Source: Clostridia bacterium
GTDB lineage: Bacteria > Bacillota > Clostridia > Oscillospirales > Butyricicoccaceae
NCBI GenBank assembly: GCA_029099685.1
Contig: JAQXOO010000017.1
Span: forward strand, 1-49,691
Reading direction: 5' to 3'
DNA: 49,691 bases
In this document: one piece after another, positions 1 to 8,415 of the stretch
How the letters are laid out: every line of letters begins with the position of its first letter
Numbering within the stretch: position 1 is the first letter of the stretch
The notes under the pieces: generated by a model
Databases searched by the model: none
What the model was told of the DNA's origin: nothing
Seen by the model: only the letters and a program-made list of their open reading frames with translations
Program-made: the position numbers and the translations under genes

Positions 1-138
1 ATCTGGACTATTACAATAACCACCGTATCAAGGCAAAGCTAAAGGGCTTGCCGCCTGCTCTTCACAGACAACAAGCCCTTTCGGCTGCTTGAACAATTTT
101 TTCTTTCTAATATTGTCTAACTTTTCGGGATCACTTCA
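1..138 (+). mobile_element. Right end of an IS3-family insertion sequence (partial)
   Basis: These bases are the reverse complement of the last 138 or so bases of the window, so the same element bounds both ends in opposite orientation. The piece contains the 3' end of a transposase gene and finishes with GGGATCACTTCA, the outer end (CA-3') of the element. The sequence then switches at once to an unrelated acetyltransferase frame. A contig that ends inside a repeat at both sides suggests an assembly break at a multicopy IS. The target duplication cannot be checked because the other half of each copy lies outside the window. Confidence 0.85.
3..92 (+). CDS. IS3-family transposase, C-terminal end only
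   Basis: The frame reads LDYYNNHRIKAKLKG and continues to a TGA stop about 46 bases before the IS end. The string YNN(H/R)RIKAKLKGL is the typical end of the DDE integrase domain of IS3-family OrfB transposases (IS150/IS3 groups), just after the last catalytic glutamate. The catalytic residues lie outside the window, so activity cannot be judged. An identical tail is at the other end of the window on the minus strand. Confidence 0.8.
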   Translation: MDYYNNHRIKAKLKGLPPALHRQQALSAA

Positions 139-258
139 GAATTAGGCTTGGTACAAATATTTTTGCAAACGGAGAATACTGTTCCCGCTTATGGCTTCTA
201 TCAAAAAAATGGATTTTATGAATTGAAAGAGCACGTATCCTTTACAAAAAGAATATAG
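139..258 (+). pseudogene. GNAT acetyltransferase, 3' remnant cut by the IS
   Basis: Starting exactly at the IS junction, an open frame of 39 codons ends at TAG. It contains LQTENTVPAYGFYQKNGFYE and then a short tail, which is the usual C-terminal part of a GNAT-fold N-acetyltransferase: the AYGFYQKNGF segment is the acetyl-CoA-binding helix and final strand. The N-terminal three quarters are missing, replaced by the insertion sequence. Base composition is far more AT-rich than the genes that follow, which fits an acquired gene. Its acceptor substrate cannot be told from this piece. Confidence 0.75.
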
Positions 259-267
259 CGTACAAGC

Positions 268-308
268 TCCGGTTTGTCCAACAGATACTAAGGGCGCACT
301 TCTATGCG
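268..308 (+). repeat. 3'-flank repeat shared with the VOC gene (copy 1)
   Basis: Ten bases after the GNAT stop codon begins a stretch of about 41 bases (TCCGGTTTG ... AAGGGCGC(A)CTTCTATGCG). It matches, with one gap and a few mismatches, the sequence just after the VOC gene at 11191-11230 on the other strand. In both places the repeat follows the stop codon of an AT-rich, probably acquired gene and points the same way relative to it. The part around GGGCGCA-CTTCTA-TGCGCTC could form a hairpin. Confidence 0.6.
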
Positions 309-384
309 CTCCTACAGAGTGTACTGTGCTTCCTGCGGATCTCCATTCTCCTCCAGCAAGTCAGAGGAATAAAGGCGCAAAAAT

Positions 385-417
385 AATCCTCCGTAGATCT
401 AGATCATACGGAGGATT
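385..417 (+). terminator. Hairpin, possible terminator
   Basis: An 11-base perfect inverted repeat (AATCCTCCGTA / TACGGAGGATT) with an 11-base loop and a short T run. It lies downstream of the GNAT remnant and before the converging ABC exporter genes. Confidence 0.5.
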
Positions 418-432
418 TTCGGTTTTACGGAC

Positions 433-462
433 GCCGCCCCGATGGCCGGGGCGGCTTTTTTT
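433..462 (+). terminator. Intrinsic terminator, plus strand
   Basis: GCCGCCCC pairs with GGGGCGGC around a 7-base loop and is followed by seven T residues. This is a standard intrinsic terminator for plus-strand transcription coming from the GNAT side. It separates that side from the minus-strand ABC genes ending at 510. Confidence 0.75.
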
Positions 463-509
463 CGGAAAGACAGGGGCAAAGCCCTGATGCGGCAGGGCGG
501 AGCGCCGGC

Positions 510-2342
510 TCAGACCTCCACCGGCTCCATGCCGTGCTCGTACTGCAGCTTGTAGAGCTTGTAGTACAGGCCGCCCCGGGCCAGCAGCTCCTGATGGGAG
601 CCTTCCTCCCGGATCTCGCCCTTGTGCATGACGATGATCTTGTCGCAGTTCTGGATGGTGGACAGGCGGTGGGCCACGATGATGGTGGTGCGGCCCTCCA
701 TCAGCTTGCCCAGGGCGTCCTGGATCAGGGTCTCGGTCTCGGTGTCGATGTTGGCGGTGGCTTCGTCCAGGATCAGCACCGAAGGCTGGAAGGCCAGCGT
801 CCGGGCAAAGGACAAAAGCTGCCGCTGGCCTGCGGAAAAGGCCGCGCCCCGCTCGATGACATGGTGGTCATAGCCCCCCTCCAGATTGGAGATGAAGGGG
901 TGGGCGTTGACATATTTGGCCGCCTCCACCACATCCTCGTCAGAGATGTGGGTGTCGTTGAGGCGGATGTTGCTTTTCACATCGCCGGTGAACAGGAACA
1001 CGTCCTGCAGCATCTGGCCGATGTTCCGGCGGAGGTCCGCCACGCGGATCTTGCGCACATCCACCCCGTCGATGAGGATTTGGCCCTTCTGGATGTCGTA
1101 GTACCGGCAGATCAGGTTCTGGATGGTGGTCTTGCCGGCGCCGGTGGCGCCCACAAAGGCCACCCGCTGGCCGGGAAGCACCTCAAAGGACACATCCTTC
1201 AGCACCCATTCCTCCCCGCGGTAGGCGAACCAGACGTTTTTGAACTGGATATGGCCCTGGAAGGACTCCATATGAACGGCCTCCGGGTCGTCGGTGATGG
1301 CAGGCTCGGTGTCCATCAGCCAGAAGATGCGCTCCGCGGCGGCGGCGGCGGACTGGATGACATTGAAGTTTTCCGCCAGGTCCTGAATGGGGTTAAAGAA
1401 CTTTGTGATATACCGCTGGAAGGCGGGCAGGGTGCCCAGGGTGATGACCCCGGCCATGGCCAGCTTGCCGCCGTAGGCCAGCAGGATCGCCATGGAGGCG
1501 ATGTTCAGCACATAGGAGGTGGGGCTGTAGATAGCGTGGCACATGAGCTGGCGCAGGTGCGCCTTGCGGAGATCCTCGCTGGCCTCCTCAAAGGCCTGCT
1601 GGGTCTCCTTTTCAGCGGTGAAGATCTGCACCACCTTCATGCCGGACACGTGCTCGGCCACAAAGGCGTTCAGCTCGGACACCCGTCCCCGGATGGCCCG
1701 GTACAGCTTGCGGGTGACCTTGGTAAAGATGGCGGTGAACAGCACCGTGAAGGGGATGACGATGAAGATGGCCAGGGACAGGCCCACGTGCTCCATCAGC
1801 ATGGCCCGCATGACGCCCACCAGGATGAACACGCTGCTGACCATGTTGACGATGACGCTGGTGAACATCTCCAGCACCGTTTCGCAGTCATTGGTGACGC
1901 GGGTCACCAGGCGGCCGATGGGGTTGTCGTTGAAAAAGCCGATGTGCAGCCGGGTCAGGTGGTTGAAGATGTCCGTGCGCATATTGTACACGATCTTCTG
2001 TCCCACCGAGGCCAGCAGCGCCGCCTGGGCATAGGTGAGCACCATGGTGAGCACCACGCTGAGCAGATACAGCCCGCCCAGCCGGAGGACGCCCATCAGG
2101 TCCTCGTGCCGGAGGTTTTTCAGTTCCGCGATGGAAAAGCCCTCGTTGGAAACGCTGACATATTTGGCCAGATACTCGTCGGTGGCCTGTCCGATGAGCT
2201 TGGGCTGCCACAGCTCCAGCTGAACAGTGCCCACGATGATGACCAGCACCAGCAGGAACCAGCCGATATAGGGCTTGCCGTATTTCAGGAGGCGCCGCAC
2301 AACGTGGCGGTTGACGACGGCGTTATCTTGTTTCACGCTCAT
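510..2342 (-). CDS. Heterodimeric ABC exporter subunit with canonical catalytic Glu (610 aa)
   Basis: Type IV ABC exporter half-transporter: an N-terminal membrane domain with about six helices (residues ~20-340), then an ATPase domain with Walker A GATGAGKTT near 400, signature SAGQRQ near 502, Walker B LILDEAT near 522 and H-loop VAHRL. The Walker B glutamate is present, but the signature is SAGQ instead of LSGGQ. The partner gene just upstream has the opposite deviations, as in heterodimeric exporters such as BmrCD or LmrCD. Its ATG overlaps the partner's stop in an ATGA, so the two are translationally coupled. The likely role is efflux of drugs, lipids or peptides; the substrate is unknown. 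Confidence 0.9.
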   Translation of the reverse strand: MSVKQDNAVVNRHVVRRLLKYGKPYIGWFLLVLVIIVGTVQLELWQPKLIGQATDEYLAKYVSVSNEGFSIAELKNLRHEDLMGVLRLGGLYLLSVVLTMVLTYAQAALLASVGQKIVYNMRTDIFNHLTRLHIGFFNDNPIGRLVTRVTNDCETVLEMFTSVIVNMVSSVFILVGVMRAMLMEHVGLSLAIFIVIPFTVLFTAIFTKVTRKLYRAIRGRVSELNAFVAEHVSGMKVVQIFTAEKETQQAFEEASEDLRKAHLRQLMCHAIYSPTSYVLNIASMAILLAYGGKLAMAGVITLGTLPAFQRYITKFFNPIQDLAENFNVIQSAAAAAERIFWLMDTEPAITDDPEAVHMESFQGHIQFKNVWFAYRGEEWVLKDVSFEVLPGQRVAFVGATGAGKTTIQNLICRYYDIQKGQILIDGVDVRKIRVADLRRNIGQMLQDVFLFTGDVKSNIRLNDTHISDEDVVEAAKYVNAHPFISNLEGGYDHHVIERGAAFSAGQRQLLSFARTLAFQPSVLILDEATANIDTETETLIQDALGKLMEGRTTIIVAHRLSTIQNCDKIIVMHKGEIREEGSHQELLARGGLYYKLYKLQYEHGMEPVEV

Positions 2343-4135
2343 AACGCATACTCCTCCTTTTTCATTTTTTCCAGCAGCTGGCTGTGGTACATATCGGCGT
2401 AGATGCCGCCCTTATCCACCAGCTGCTGGTGGGTGCCCTCCTCCGCGATCCTGCCGCCGTCGATGACGATGATCTTGTCGGCGTCCTGCAGGGTGGAGAT
2501 GCGGTGGGCGATGATGATGTTGGTCTTGCCCTTCCGCTGCTCCCGCAGGTGCTGCAGGATCTTTTCCTCGGTGTCGGTGTCCACGGCGGACACGGAATCG
2601 TCCAGAATCAGGATCTCGGGGTCCAGGATCAGCGCCCGGGCGATGGCGATGCGCTGCTTCTGGCCGCCGGACAGGGACACGCCCCGCTCGCCCACCATGG
2701 TGTCATAGCCCTGGGCAAAGTCCATGATGTTGTCGTGGACGCAGGCGGCTTTGGCGGCTTCCTCGATGTCCTGCTGGGTCTTGGACCGGTCGCCGAAGCG
2801 GATGTTTTCGGAAATGGTGTCGGAAAACAGGAAGTTGTCCTGAGGCACATAGCCGCAGGTCCGGCGCAGCTGCTGCAGGGGGATGGTGTGGATCTCCCGT
2901 CCGCCCACGTACAGCATATTTTCCCTGGGGTCAAAGACCCGCATCAGCAGGTTGACCAGGGTGGTCTTGCCGGAGCCGGTGCGGCCCACGATGCCCAGGG
3001 TCTGCCCCTTTTCCAGGCGGAAAGTCAGGTCGTCCAGCACGGGCTCGTCCTGGCCGGGATAGGCAAAGGTCAGGTCCCGGGCCTCCACGGTGCCCTCCAC
3101 GGGACCGCAGTCCTGGGCCTCAGGCCCGTCGCAGATGTCAGGCTGGGCGTGGAGGATGGTCTCCAGGCGCTGCATGGCGGCGCTGCCCCGGGTCAGGATG
3201 TTGATGATGCGGCCGATGGCTGCCATGGGCCACATCAGGTTATTCAGGAACATCAGGAAGCTGCTGAAATCGCCCACGGTGATCCGCCCCAGGATGGCGA
3301 TATAGCCGCCGTAGCCAATGGCGATAGCCATGGAGATGCCGGCCACCATCCGCATAAAGGGGAACATAAAGGCCTGCATCCGGGCCTCACGGATGTTGGC
3401 GTCGCAGGCCAGGCGGTTGACCTGGTCAAAGTTTTCCCGCTCCTGGGGCTCCTGGACAAAGGCCTTGATGACCTTCATGCCGCCCAGTTTTTCCTGGACG
3501 AAGTCGGAAAGGTCGGAATAGGCCTCCTGCCGGGCCTTGAACCGGCGGTGCAGCTCACCGCCCATAAAGGTGGTTGTCACGGCAACTAAAATCATCGGAA
3601 TAAAGGCCACGATGCTCAGCCCCAGGTCGATGTTCCGGATCATTTTGTACAGGGTGCTGAGACCGATGGCCAGCGTGTCCATACCCATCATGACGGTGAC
3701 GGCAAACACCATGCGCACCGCCTCGATGTCAGAGGTCATATATGCCATGATCTCGCCGGCCTTGTGCTCCTGGAAGAAGCCGGCCGACAGGGTCTGCAGG
3801 TGGGAATACAGGTCGTTGCGCATATCCCGCTCGATCTTTCGGGCCGAGCCGAAGATGAACCAGCGCCAGGCGATGCGCCCCAGAAAAACAATGAGCGCGA
3901 TGACGGCCAGCCGCCGCACCGTCTGCCACACCAGGGCGGCGGTGAAGCCCTGTTCCGCGATGAAGTCGATGGTGCCGCCCACCACCAGGGGGACCTCCGT
4001 CTGGACCACATCGATGAAGATCAGCACCGCGATGCCGATGAGATAGCTCCATTTGTATTTGGTGATAAATCCACGGGCATAGGGACTTCGGAAGATATCG
4101 AAGATCCTGCCCTTTTTCTTTTGCGTTTGTTCCAA
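2339..4135 (-). CDS. Heterodimeric ABC exporter subunit with degenerate ATP site (598 aa)
   Basis: First gene of the exporter pair. The membrane domain spans residues ~25-330 and the ATPase domain has Walker A GRTGSGKTT (~385), a perfect LSGGQKQR signature and Walker B LILDDSVSAVD. The residue after the Walker B aspartate is Asp, not the usual catalytic Glu. In asymmetric heterodimers this makes one of the two ATP sites slow or non-hydrolytic, while this subunit's good LSGGQ serves the active site of the partner. The start is TTG at 4135, chosen because AAAGGAGG sits 7 bases upstream and no ATG fits. A near-consensus promoter lies at 4189-4217. Confidence 0.9.
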   Translation of the reverse strand: MEQTQKKKGRIFDIFRSPYARGFITKYKWSYLIGIAVLIFIDVVQTEVPLVVGGTIDFIAEQGFTAALVWQTVRRLAVIALIVFLGRIAWRWFIFGSARKIERDMRNDLYSHLQTLSAGFFQEHKAGEIMAYMTSDIEAVRMVFAVTVMMGMDTLAIGLSTLYKMIRNIDLGLSIVAFIPMILVAVTTTFMGGELHRRFKARQEAYSDLSDFVQEKLGGMKVIKAFVQEPQERENFDQVNRLACDANIREARMQAFMFPFMRMVAGISMAIAIGYGGYIAILGRITVGDFSSFLMFLNNLMWPMAAIGRIINILTRGSAAMQRLETILHAQPDICDGPEAQDCGPVEGTVEARDLTFAYPGQDEPVLDDLTFRLEKGQTLGIVGRTGSGKTTLVNLLMRVFDPRENMLYVGGREIHTIPLQQLRRTCGYVPQDNFLFSDTISENIRFGDRSKTQQDIEEAAKAACVHDNIMDFAQGYDTMVGERGVSLSGGQKQRIAIARALILDPEILILDDSVSAVDTDTEEKILQHLREQRKGKTNIIIAHRISTLQDADKIIVIDGGRIAEEGTHQQLVDKGGIYADMYHSQLLEKMKKEEYAL

Positions 4136-4188
4136 AATTACGCCTCCTTTTCTCCGCTGACGTCCGGCGGTTTCGACAGTATTTGCAT

Positions 4189-4217
4189 TTTAAACCCTGG
4201 AGCGTGGTCCATGTCAA
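4189..4217 (-). promoter_or_regulatory. Sigma-A promoter for the ABC exporter pair
   Basis: On the minus strand, TTGACA is followed after 17 bases by TTTAAA. It lies about 55 bases upstream of the TTG start of the 598-residue subunit. Confidence 0.65.
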
Positions 4218-4227
4218 GCCCCCGCTT

Positions 4228-4254
4228 GCCCTTTCCCGCGCCGCGGGAAAGGGC
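4228..4254 (-). terminator. Strong GC hairpin downstream of alr
   Basis: GCCCTTTCCCGC and GCGGGAAAGGGC form a perfect 12-base stem with a 3-base loop, about 20 bases past the alr stop. There is no T run, so it may be a transcript end, a processing site or part of an intergenic repeat rather than a classical intrinsic terminator. Confidence 0.4.
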
Positions 4255-4275
4255 TGGGGAGCGGGACGATATGCC

Positions 4276-5418
4276 TTATTCCTTGTCAAACAGATAGTCG
4301 CGGTAGGCGACCTCCCGGCCGTTTTCAAAATACACCTTGGGGACCCGGCGGGGCAGGGCCGCCTGCAGGCCGTTCCGGTTAAAATTCGAGATCTTCGCGC
4401 CCTCGGGATAGGTCATGGCCACCGTCTCGTGGGAGAAGACCACCACCTCGTCGCCGATGGCAACGCCGGGCACGTCGGAAACGTCGATCATGGCCTGGTC
4501 CATGCACAAAAGGCCCACAAAGGGGCACTTGACGCCCTTGACGGCAGTCCAGCCCTGGTAATGGGACATGGCCCGGGGCACGCCGTCCACATAGCCAAAG
4601 GGCAGGGTGGCGATGACGCGGTCATGGTCGGCGGCGTCGTCCAGGCCGTAGCCCAGGCCCTCGCCGGCGGGCAGCAGCTGCAGGTGGACGATCTCGCTCT
4701 TCAGCTGCATCAGGGGCTTCAGGCAGTCCAGATGGGGGTTGAAGCCATAGAAAAAGGAGCCGGGACGGACCATGTTGTACCGCATTTCGGGATAGCGGAT
4801 GGTGGCGATGCCGTCGCAGATGCTCTTCAGGGGGAAGTGTACGCCCCGGGCCTCGCAGCCGTCGATGAACTGCTGGAACAGCTTCCACTGGCGGTAATCG
4901 TCATCGTGGGTCTCCAGCGCCAGGTGGGAGAAGATGCCCACCAGATCCAGGTTGGGCAGCTTGGCGATCTGGGCCACGATGTCCATGCTCTCCTCTGTGG
5001 GGGGAAAGCCCAGCCGGTGCATACCGGTGTCCACCTTGATCTGGATCTTGGCGGGCTTTTCGGCGGTGGAGCAGCGGCTCAGCACCTGGGCCTGGCGCAG
5101 AGAGCAGCAGGCCTGGGTGATGTTGTTCTCCACACCGTAATGGAGCAGATTGTCCGGGGACAGTCCCAGCACCAAGATCTCGCCGTCCTTGTGGAAGCGG
5201 CGCAGCTCCATAGCCTCGTTCAGGCTGGCCACGCCGAAGTACCGCAGGCCGTATTTCATCATATATTCCATCATGATGACGGCGCCGTGGCCGTAGCAGT
5301 CCGCCTTGATGATGGCCATGGGCTCCACATCGGGGCCCAGCTCCCGGCGCAGCACGCCGATATTGTGCTTCAGATTGTCCAGATTGATCTCAGCACGGGT
5401 CGAACGCAGGTGTTCCAT
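4276..5418 (-). CDS. alr: Alanine racemase
   Basis: PLP-dependent, fold III racemase that interconverts L- and D-alanine for peptidoglycan synthesis in the cytoplasm. The N-terminus holds the catalytic lysine motif (AIIKADCYGHGA, Lys near residue 36) and the RAEINLDNLKHN opening typical of Alr. The C-terminal half has PFGYVDG, which corresponds to the catalytic tyrosine segment, and VPLCMDQAMIDV-like strands (here GLLCMDQAMIDVSD). At 380 residues it has the family's usual length. The start at 5418 has AAAGGAG 10 bases upstream. It stands alone on the minus strand, divergent from pduL. Confidence 0.95.
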   Translation of the reverse strand: MEHLRSTRAEINLDNLKHNIGVLRRELGPDVEPMAIIKADCYGHGAVIMMEYMMKYGLRYFGVASLNEAMELRRFHKDGEILVLGLSPDNLLHYGVENNITQACCSLRQAQVLSRCSTAEKPAKIQIKVDTGMHRLGFPPTEESMDIVAQIAKLPNLDLVGIFSHLALETHDDDYRQWKLFQQFIDGCEARGVHFPLKSICDGIATIRYPEMRYNMVRPGSFFYGFNPHLDCLKPLMQLKSEIVHLQLLPAGEGLGYGLDDAADHDRVIATLPFGYVDGVPRAMSHYQGWTAVKGVKCPFVGLLCMDQAMIDVSDVPGVAIGDEVVVFSHETVAMTYPEGAKISNFNRNGLQAALPRRVPKVYFENGREVAYRDYLFDKE

Positions 5419-5514
5419 AAAACGCAGCTCCTTTGATATGGTAAAAATATTGCTTGCCAGCTACTTATCATACTCTATTTTTCGACAGAAGAAAAGAGGA
5501 AACCGCAAAAAATC

Positions 5515-5543
5515 TTGAATCTTTTTTCATAATGTGATAGAGT
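5515..5543 (+). promoter_or_regulatory. Probable promoter of pduL
   Basis: TTGAAT, 17 bases, TAGAGT, ending about 55 bases before the pduL start. The match is moderate. Confidence 0.4.
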
Positions 5544-5597
5544 GGATACAGAGACTTTTACAAGCCAATTTTATCTATGATACGGAGGTAGATTCCC

Positions 5598-6164
5598 ATG
5601 AACGTGATCGTTGAAATTTCTGCCCGCCACCTGCATCTGAGCCAGGAGCACCTGGACATCCTGTACGGTGCCGGCTACAAGCTGACGCCCAAAAAGGACC
5701 TGTCCCAGCCCGGCCAGTTTGCCTGCGCCGAAAAGGTGGAGGTCATCGGACCCAAGGGCTCCATGAAGATGTCCATCCTGGGCCCTGTGCGCCCCGCCAC
5801 CCAGGTGGAGATCTCTCTCACCGACGCCCGCACCCTGGGCATCAAGGTTCCCGTCCGTGAAAGCGGCGTGGTGGCCGGCTCCGGCTCCTGCAAGCTGGTT
5901 GGCCCCTGCGGCGAAGTGGACCTGGCCGAAGGCGTCATGGCTGCCAAGCGCCATCTGCACATCATCCCCGAGGATGCTGCCCAGATCGGCGTGAAGGACA
6001 AGCAGATCGTCAAGCTGTCCATCAAGAGCGAGGAGCGCTCCCTGATCTTTGATGACGTCATCGCCCGCGTCTCCCCCACCTGCGCCACCCGTGTGCATCT
6101 GGACACCGACGAGGCCAACGCCGCCGGCATCTCCGGCGAAGTGGAAGGCGAGATCATCCTGTAA
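5598..6164 (+). CDS. pduL: Phosphate propanoyltransferase / phosphotransacetylase, PduL type
   Basis: Transfers an acyl group between acyl-CoA and phosphate (acetyl- or propionyl-phosphate), linking fermentation to ATP formation through acetate or propionate kinase. The 188-residue protein is two PduL repeats. ISARHLHLS at the N-terminus and AAKRHLHI near residue 115 carry the zinc-ligand histidines, and SGVVAGSGSCKLVGPCG lies between. It lacks the N-terminal extension that targets PduL into microcompartments, and no shell genes are nearby, so this is probably the cytosolic housekeeping form. The start has GGAGG 9 bases upstream. An intrinsic terminator follows, so it is monocistronic. Confidence 0.9.
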   Translation: MNVIVEISARHLHLSQEHLDILYGAGYKLTPKKDLSQPGQFACAEKVEVIGPKGSMKMSILGPVRPATQVEISLTDARTLGIKVPVRESGVVAGSGSCKLVGPCGEVDLAEGVMAAKRHLHIIPEDAAQIGVKDKQIVKLSIKSEERSLIFDDVIARVSPTCATRVHLDTDEANAAGISGEVEGEIIL

Positions 6165-6181
6165 GCTGTCCCCCATGAAAC

Positions 6182-6213
6182 GCCCGCGCACCCACCGGTG
6201 CGCGGGCATTTTT
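6182..6213 (+). terminator. Intrinsic terminator after pduL
   Basis: GCCCGCGCACC / GGTGCGCGGGC with a 4-base loop, followed by ATTTTTC. Confidence 0.85.
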
Positions 6214-6348
6214 CTTGTCCGGCGCGGCACGGACCGGGCTCATTTATAAAAATAGAGTTTTTCTATCATCCGACAATCGTTTATTTTTGCAATTTATATG
6301 TTAGAGGAAAGGCGGTGAAAGCGGCCGGCTTTTTGTAAAGAATATCCA

Positions 6349-6377
6349 TTGTCACCGCTGGGAAACTCTGCTATTAT
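6349..6377 (+). promoter_or_regulatory. Sigma-A promoter of pstS
   Basis: TTGTCA, exactly 17 bases, TATTAT, a near-consensus promoter about 65 bases upstream of pstS. No clear PhoP-type direct repeats were recognised in the AT-rich 6240-6348 stretch, although a regulator site there is likely on functional grounds. Confidence 0.75.
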
Positions 6378-6443
6378 TTGGGTTGAACCGGGCGGCTGCC
6401 AGGCAGTCCTCCCGCTATAAAAAAGAAAGGAATTGATCGAATC

Positions 6444-7427
6444 ATGAATCGTATTGTGAAAAAATGGTCCGCTTTGCTGCTGGCCGCGATCATGCTGCTG
6501 AGCATGGCTGCCTGCGGTAACAACGACGCCCCGAGCGGTGGTGAGCCCCAGAACGGCGCTCAGACCGGCAGCGATGTCCAGAACGGCGAAACCCAGACCG
6601 GCGGTGACGTTCAGACCGTGGAGATCGATCCCCAGATCCACTTCTGCGGCTCCTCCTCCCTGGCGCCTGTGATCGCCTCCATCGGCGCTGCCTTTCAGGA
6701 CGAATACGGCACTTGGGACAAGGTCAACGCCGCCTTCCCCGCTGAGGAGATCGATATCGCCGTCACCTCCGGCGGCTCCGGCGACGGCCCCCAGAGCGTT
6801 CTGGACGGCACCGCCGACTTCGGTATGCTGGCCCGCTCCGTCAAGGACGGCGAAAAGGAAAGCCTGGGCGCCGGCTACACCGAATATATGGTGGCCTATG
6901 ACGCCCTGACCATCTCCGTCAACAAGAACAATCCCATCTGCGGCCTGATGGACGATCTGGACACCGACACCATCCGCAAGATCTTCTCCGGCGAGATCGC
7001 CTACTGGGACGAGTTGGACGCCTCCCTGGAGCACAAGGAGATCGTGGTGGTCATCCGTGACCTGTCCGGCGGCGCTGCCGAGGTCTTTGAAAAGAACGTG
7101 ATGCAGGGCACCCCCATCTCTGAAAACGCCATCCAGTCCGCCTCCATGGGCGCTCTGGCCGCCAAGATCGCCGAGAATGAATACGCCATCGGCTATGCGG
7201 GCTACGGCGTGTACAACCAGAACCTGGAGAGCCTGTACGCCTTCAAGGTCAACGGCGCCGAGCCCACCGAGGAAAACATCCTCAACGGCAGCTACACCAT
7301 CCAGCGTCCGGTGCTGTTCGTCATCAACCGCGCTCTGGACGGCGCCGAGCAGGCCTTTGTGGACTACATCTTCTCTGACAAGGGCCGCCAGATCGTAGTG
7401 GAAAACGGTTATATTCCCGCCTTCTAA
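6444..7427 (+). CDS. pstS: Phosphate ABC transporter substrate-binding lipoprotein
   Basis: Extracellular phosphate-binding protein anchored by a lipid. The signal peptide ends in LLSMAAC (lipobox, Cys near residue 23) and is followed by a Gly/Asn/Gln-rich linker to about residue 60. The binding domain starts with CGSSSLAPV and contains TSGGSGDGPQ, FGMLARSVK, IFSGEIAYW and RDLSGGAAEVFE. These are the loops that hold phosphate in PstS. The usual RxxxSGT is RDLSGGA here. The protein has 327 residues. It is followed by a hairpin and a second promoter before pstC, which would allow binding protein to be made in excess over the permease. Confidence 0.92.
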   Translation: MNRIVKKWSALLLAAIMLLSMAACGNNDAPSGGEPQNGAQTGSDVQNGETQTGGDVQTVEIDPQIHFCGSSSLAPVIASIGAAFQDEYGTWDKVNAAFPAEEIDIAVTSGGSGDGPQSVLDGTADFGMLARSVKDGEKESLGAGYTEYMVAYDALTISVNKNNPICGLMDDLDTDTIRKIFSGEIAYWDELDASLEHKEIVVVIRDLSGGAAEVFEKNVMQGTPISENAIQSASMGALAAKIAENEYAIGYAGYGVYNQNLESLYAFKVNGAEPTEENILNGSYTIQRPVLFVINRALDGAEQAFVDYIFSDKGRQIVVENGYIPAF

Positions 7428-7443
7428 GCAAAGCTTTTCCCCC

Positions 7444-7465
7444 GGGGCGCGCTGCAGCGCGCCCC
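7444..7465 (+). terminator. Perfect palindrome between pstS and pstC
   Basis: A 22-base perfect palindrome (GGGGCGCGCT / AGCGCGCCCC) lies 16 bases after the pstS stop. The bases that follow (GCTTGTCATTTTG) are only partly T-rich. It probably ends or attenuates the pstS transcript, and may stabilise its 3' end. Confidence 0.65.
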
Positions 7466-7481
7466 GCTTGTCATTTTGCCC

Positions 7482-7510
7482 TTTACACCGGCAGGTCTTT
7501 GTCGTATTCT
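7482..7510 (+). promoter_or_regulatory. Internal promoter for pstCAB
   Basis: TTTACA, 17 bases, TATTCT, located after the pstS hairpin and 27 bases before the pstC start. It suggests that pstCAB can be transcribed without pstS. Confidence 0.6.
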
Positions 7511-7536
7511 AAAGAAAAAAAGGAGGGGTGCGCGCC

Positions 7537-8415
7537 ATGCGGAAAATCGCTGACCGGCTGCTTGGGGCGGCCGTGGGGGCGCTGTGTTTGCTTTCTGTGC
7601 TGATTTTGGCCTTTATGGTCTTTTTCATCGTCCGCGAGAGCCTGCCCGCCATCCGGGAGGTGGGTCTCCGGGATCTGCTGCTGGGGGACCAGTGGCGGCC
7701 CATCATCTACCGTGACGCGCCCAGCTACGGTCTGCGGAACATGATCCTTTCCACCCTGTACGTGTCTGTGCTGGCGGTGGCCCTGGCCCTGGTGCTGGGG
7801 GTGGGCTGCGCCCTGTTTCTGGCCTGCGCCGCCACAGAGCGGCAGCGGGCCCTGGTCATGCCCTGCATCGACCTGCTGGCGGGCATTCCCTCGGTGGTCT
7901 ACGGCTTCGTGGGCCTGTACATCGTCATTCGGGCCATCGAGGCCTGCGGCCGGGCCGCCGGCGAATCCATTCTGGCGGGGGGCATCGTGCTTTCGGTGAT
8001 GATCCTGCCCTATATGATCTCCGCCTGCTGCGAGACCATGGTCCATGTCCGGGAGCGGTACGGCGCGGCTTCCCGGGCCATGGGCGTTTCCCGCTGGTAT
8101 ATGGCCGGGGCGCTGGTGCTGCCGGCCTCCCGCCGGGGCATCCTCATCAGCATGGCCCTGGCCACCGGCCGGGCCATGGGCGAGACCATGGCCGTGATGA
8201 TGGTGCTGGGCAACGCCATCGCCGCCCCCTCCCTTTTGGGCAAGGGCGAGACCATCTCCGCCCTGATCGCCCTGGAGATGGGCATGGCGGAGGTGGGCAG
8301 CATCCACTTCAGCGCCCTGTACGCCGCGGGCCTGGTGCTGATGGTGCTGCTGTTCGCCATCAACATCGGCTTTGAGCTGGTGAAGCGCAAGCTGAGCAGG
8401 GAGGGGAGCCTGTGA
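7537..8415 (+). CDS. pstC: Phosphate ABC transporter permease PstC
   Basis: Inner-membrane subunit of the high-affinity phosphate importer. One helix near the N-terminus (residues ~12-35) is followed by the binding-protein-dependent permease domain with about five more helices. Conserved pieces include DLLAGIPSVVYGFVGLY, SVMILPYMISA and the coupling-helix region YGAASRAMGVSRWYMAGALVLPASR. The ATG at 7537 was chosen over an in-frame GTG at 7528 because AGGAGG at 7521-7526 is correctly spaced only for the ATG. The product is then 292 residues. The stop overlaps the pstA start. Confidence 0.9.
   Translation: MRKIADRLLGAAVGALCLLSVLILAFMVFFIVRESLPAIREVGLRDLLLGDQWRPIIYRDAPSYGLRNMILSTLYVSVLAVALALVLGVGCALFLACAATERQRALVMPCIDLLAGIPSVVYGFVGLYIVIRAIEACGRAAGESILAGGIVLSVMILPYMISACCETMVHVRERYGAASRAMGVSRWYMAGALVLPASRRGILISMALATGRAMGETMAVMMVLGNAIAAPSLLGKGETISALIALEMGMAEVGSIHFSALYAAGLVLMVLLFAINIGFELVKRKLSREGSL

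Noticed and set aside
534-2402. A 622-codon open frame antisense to the first ABC exporter gene
   Set aside because: His/Gly/Gln-rich low-complexity translation mirroring GC-rich codons; the opposite strand encodes a complete ABC transporter with all motifs.
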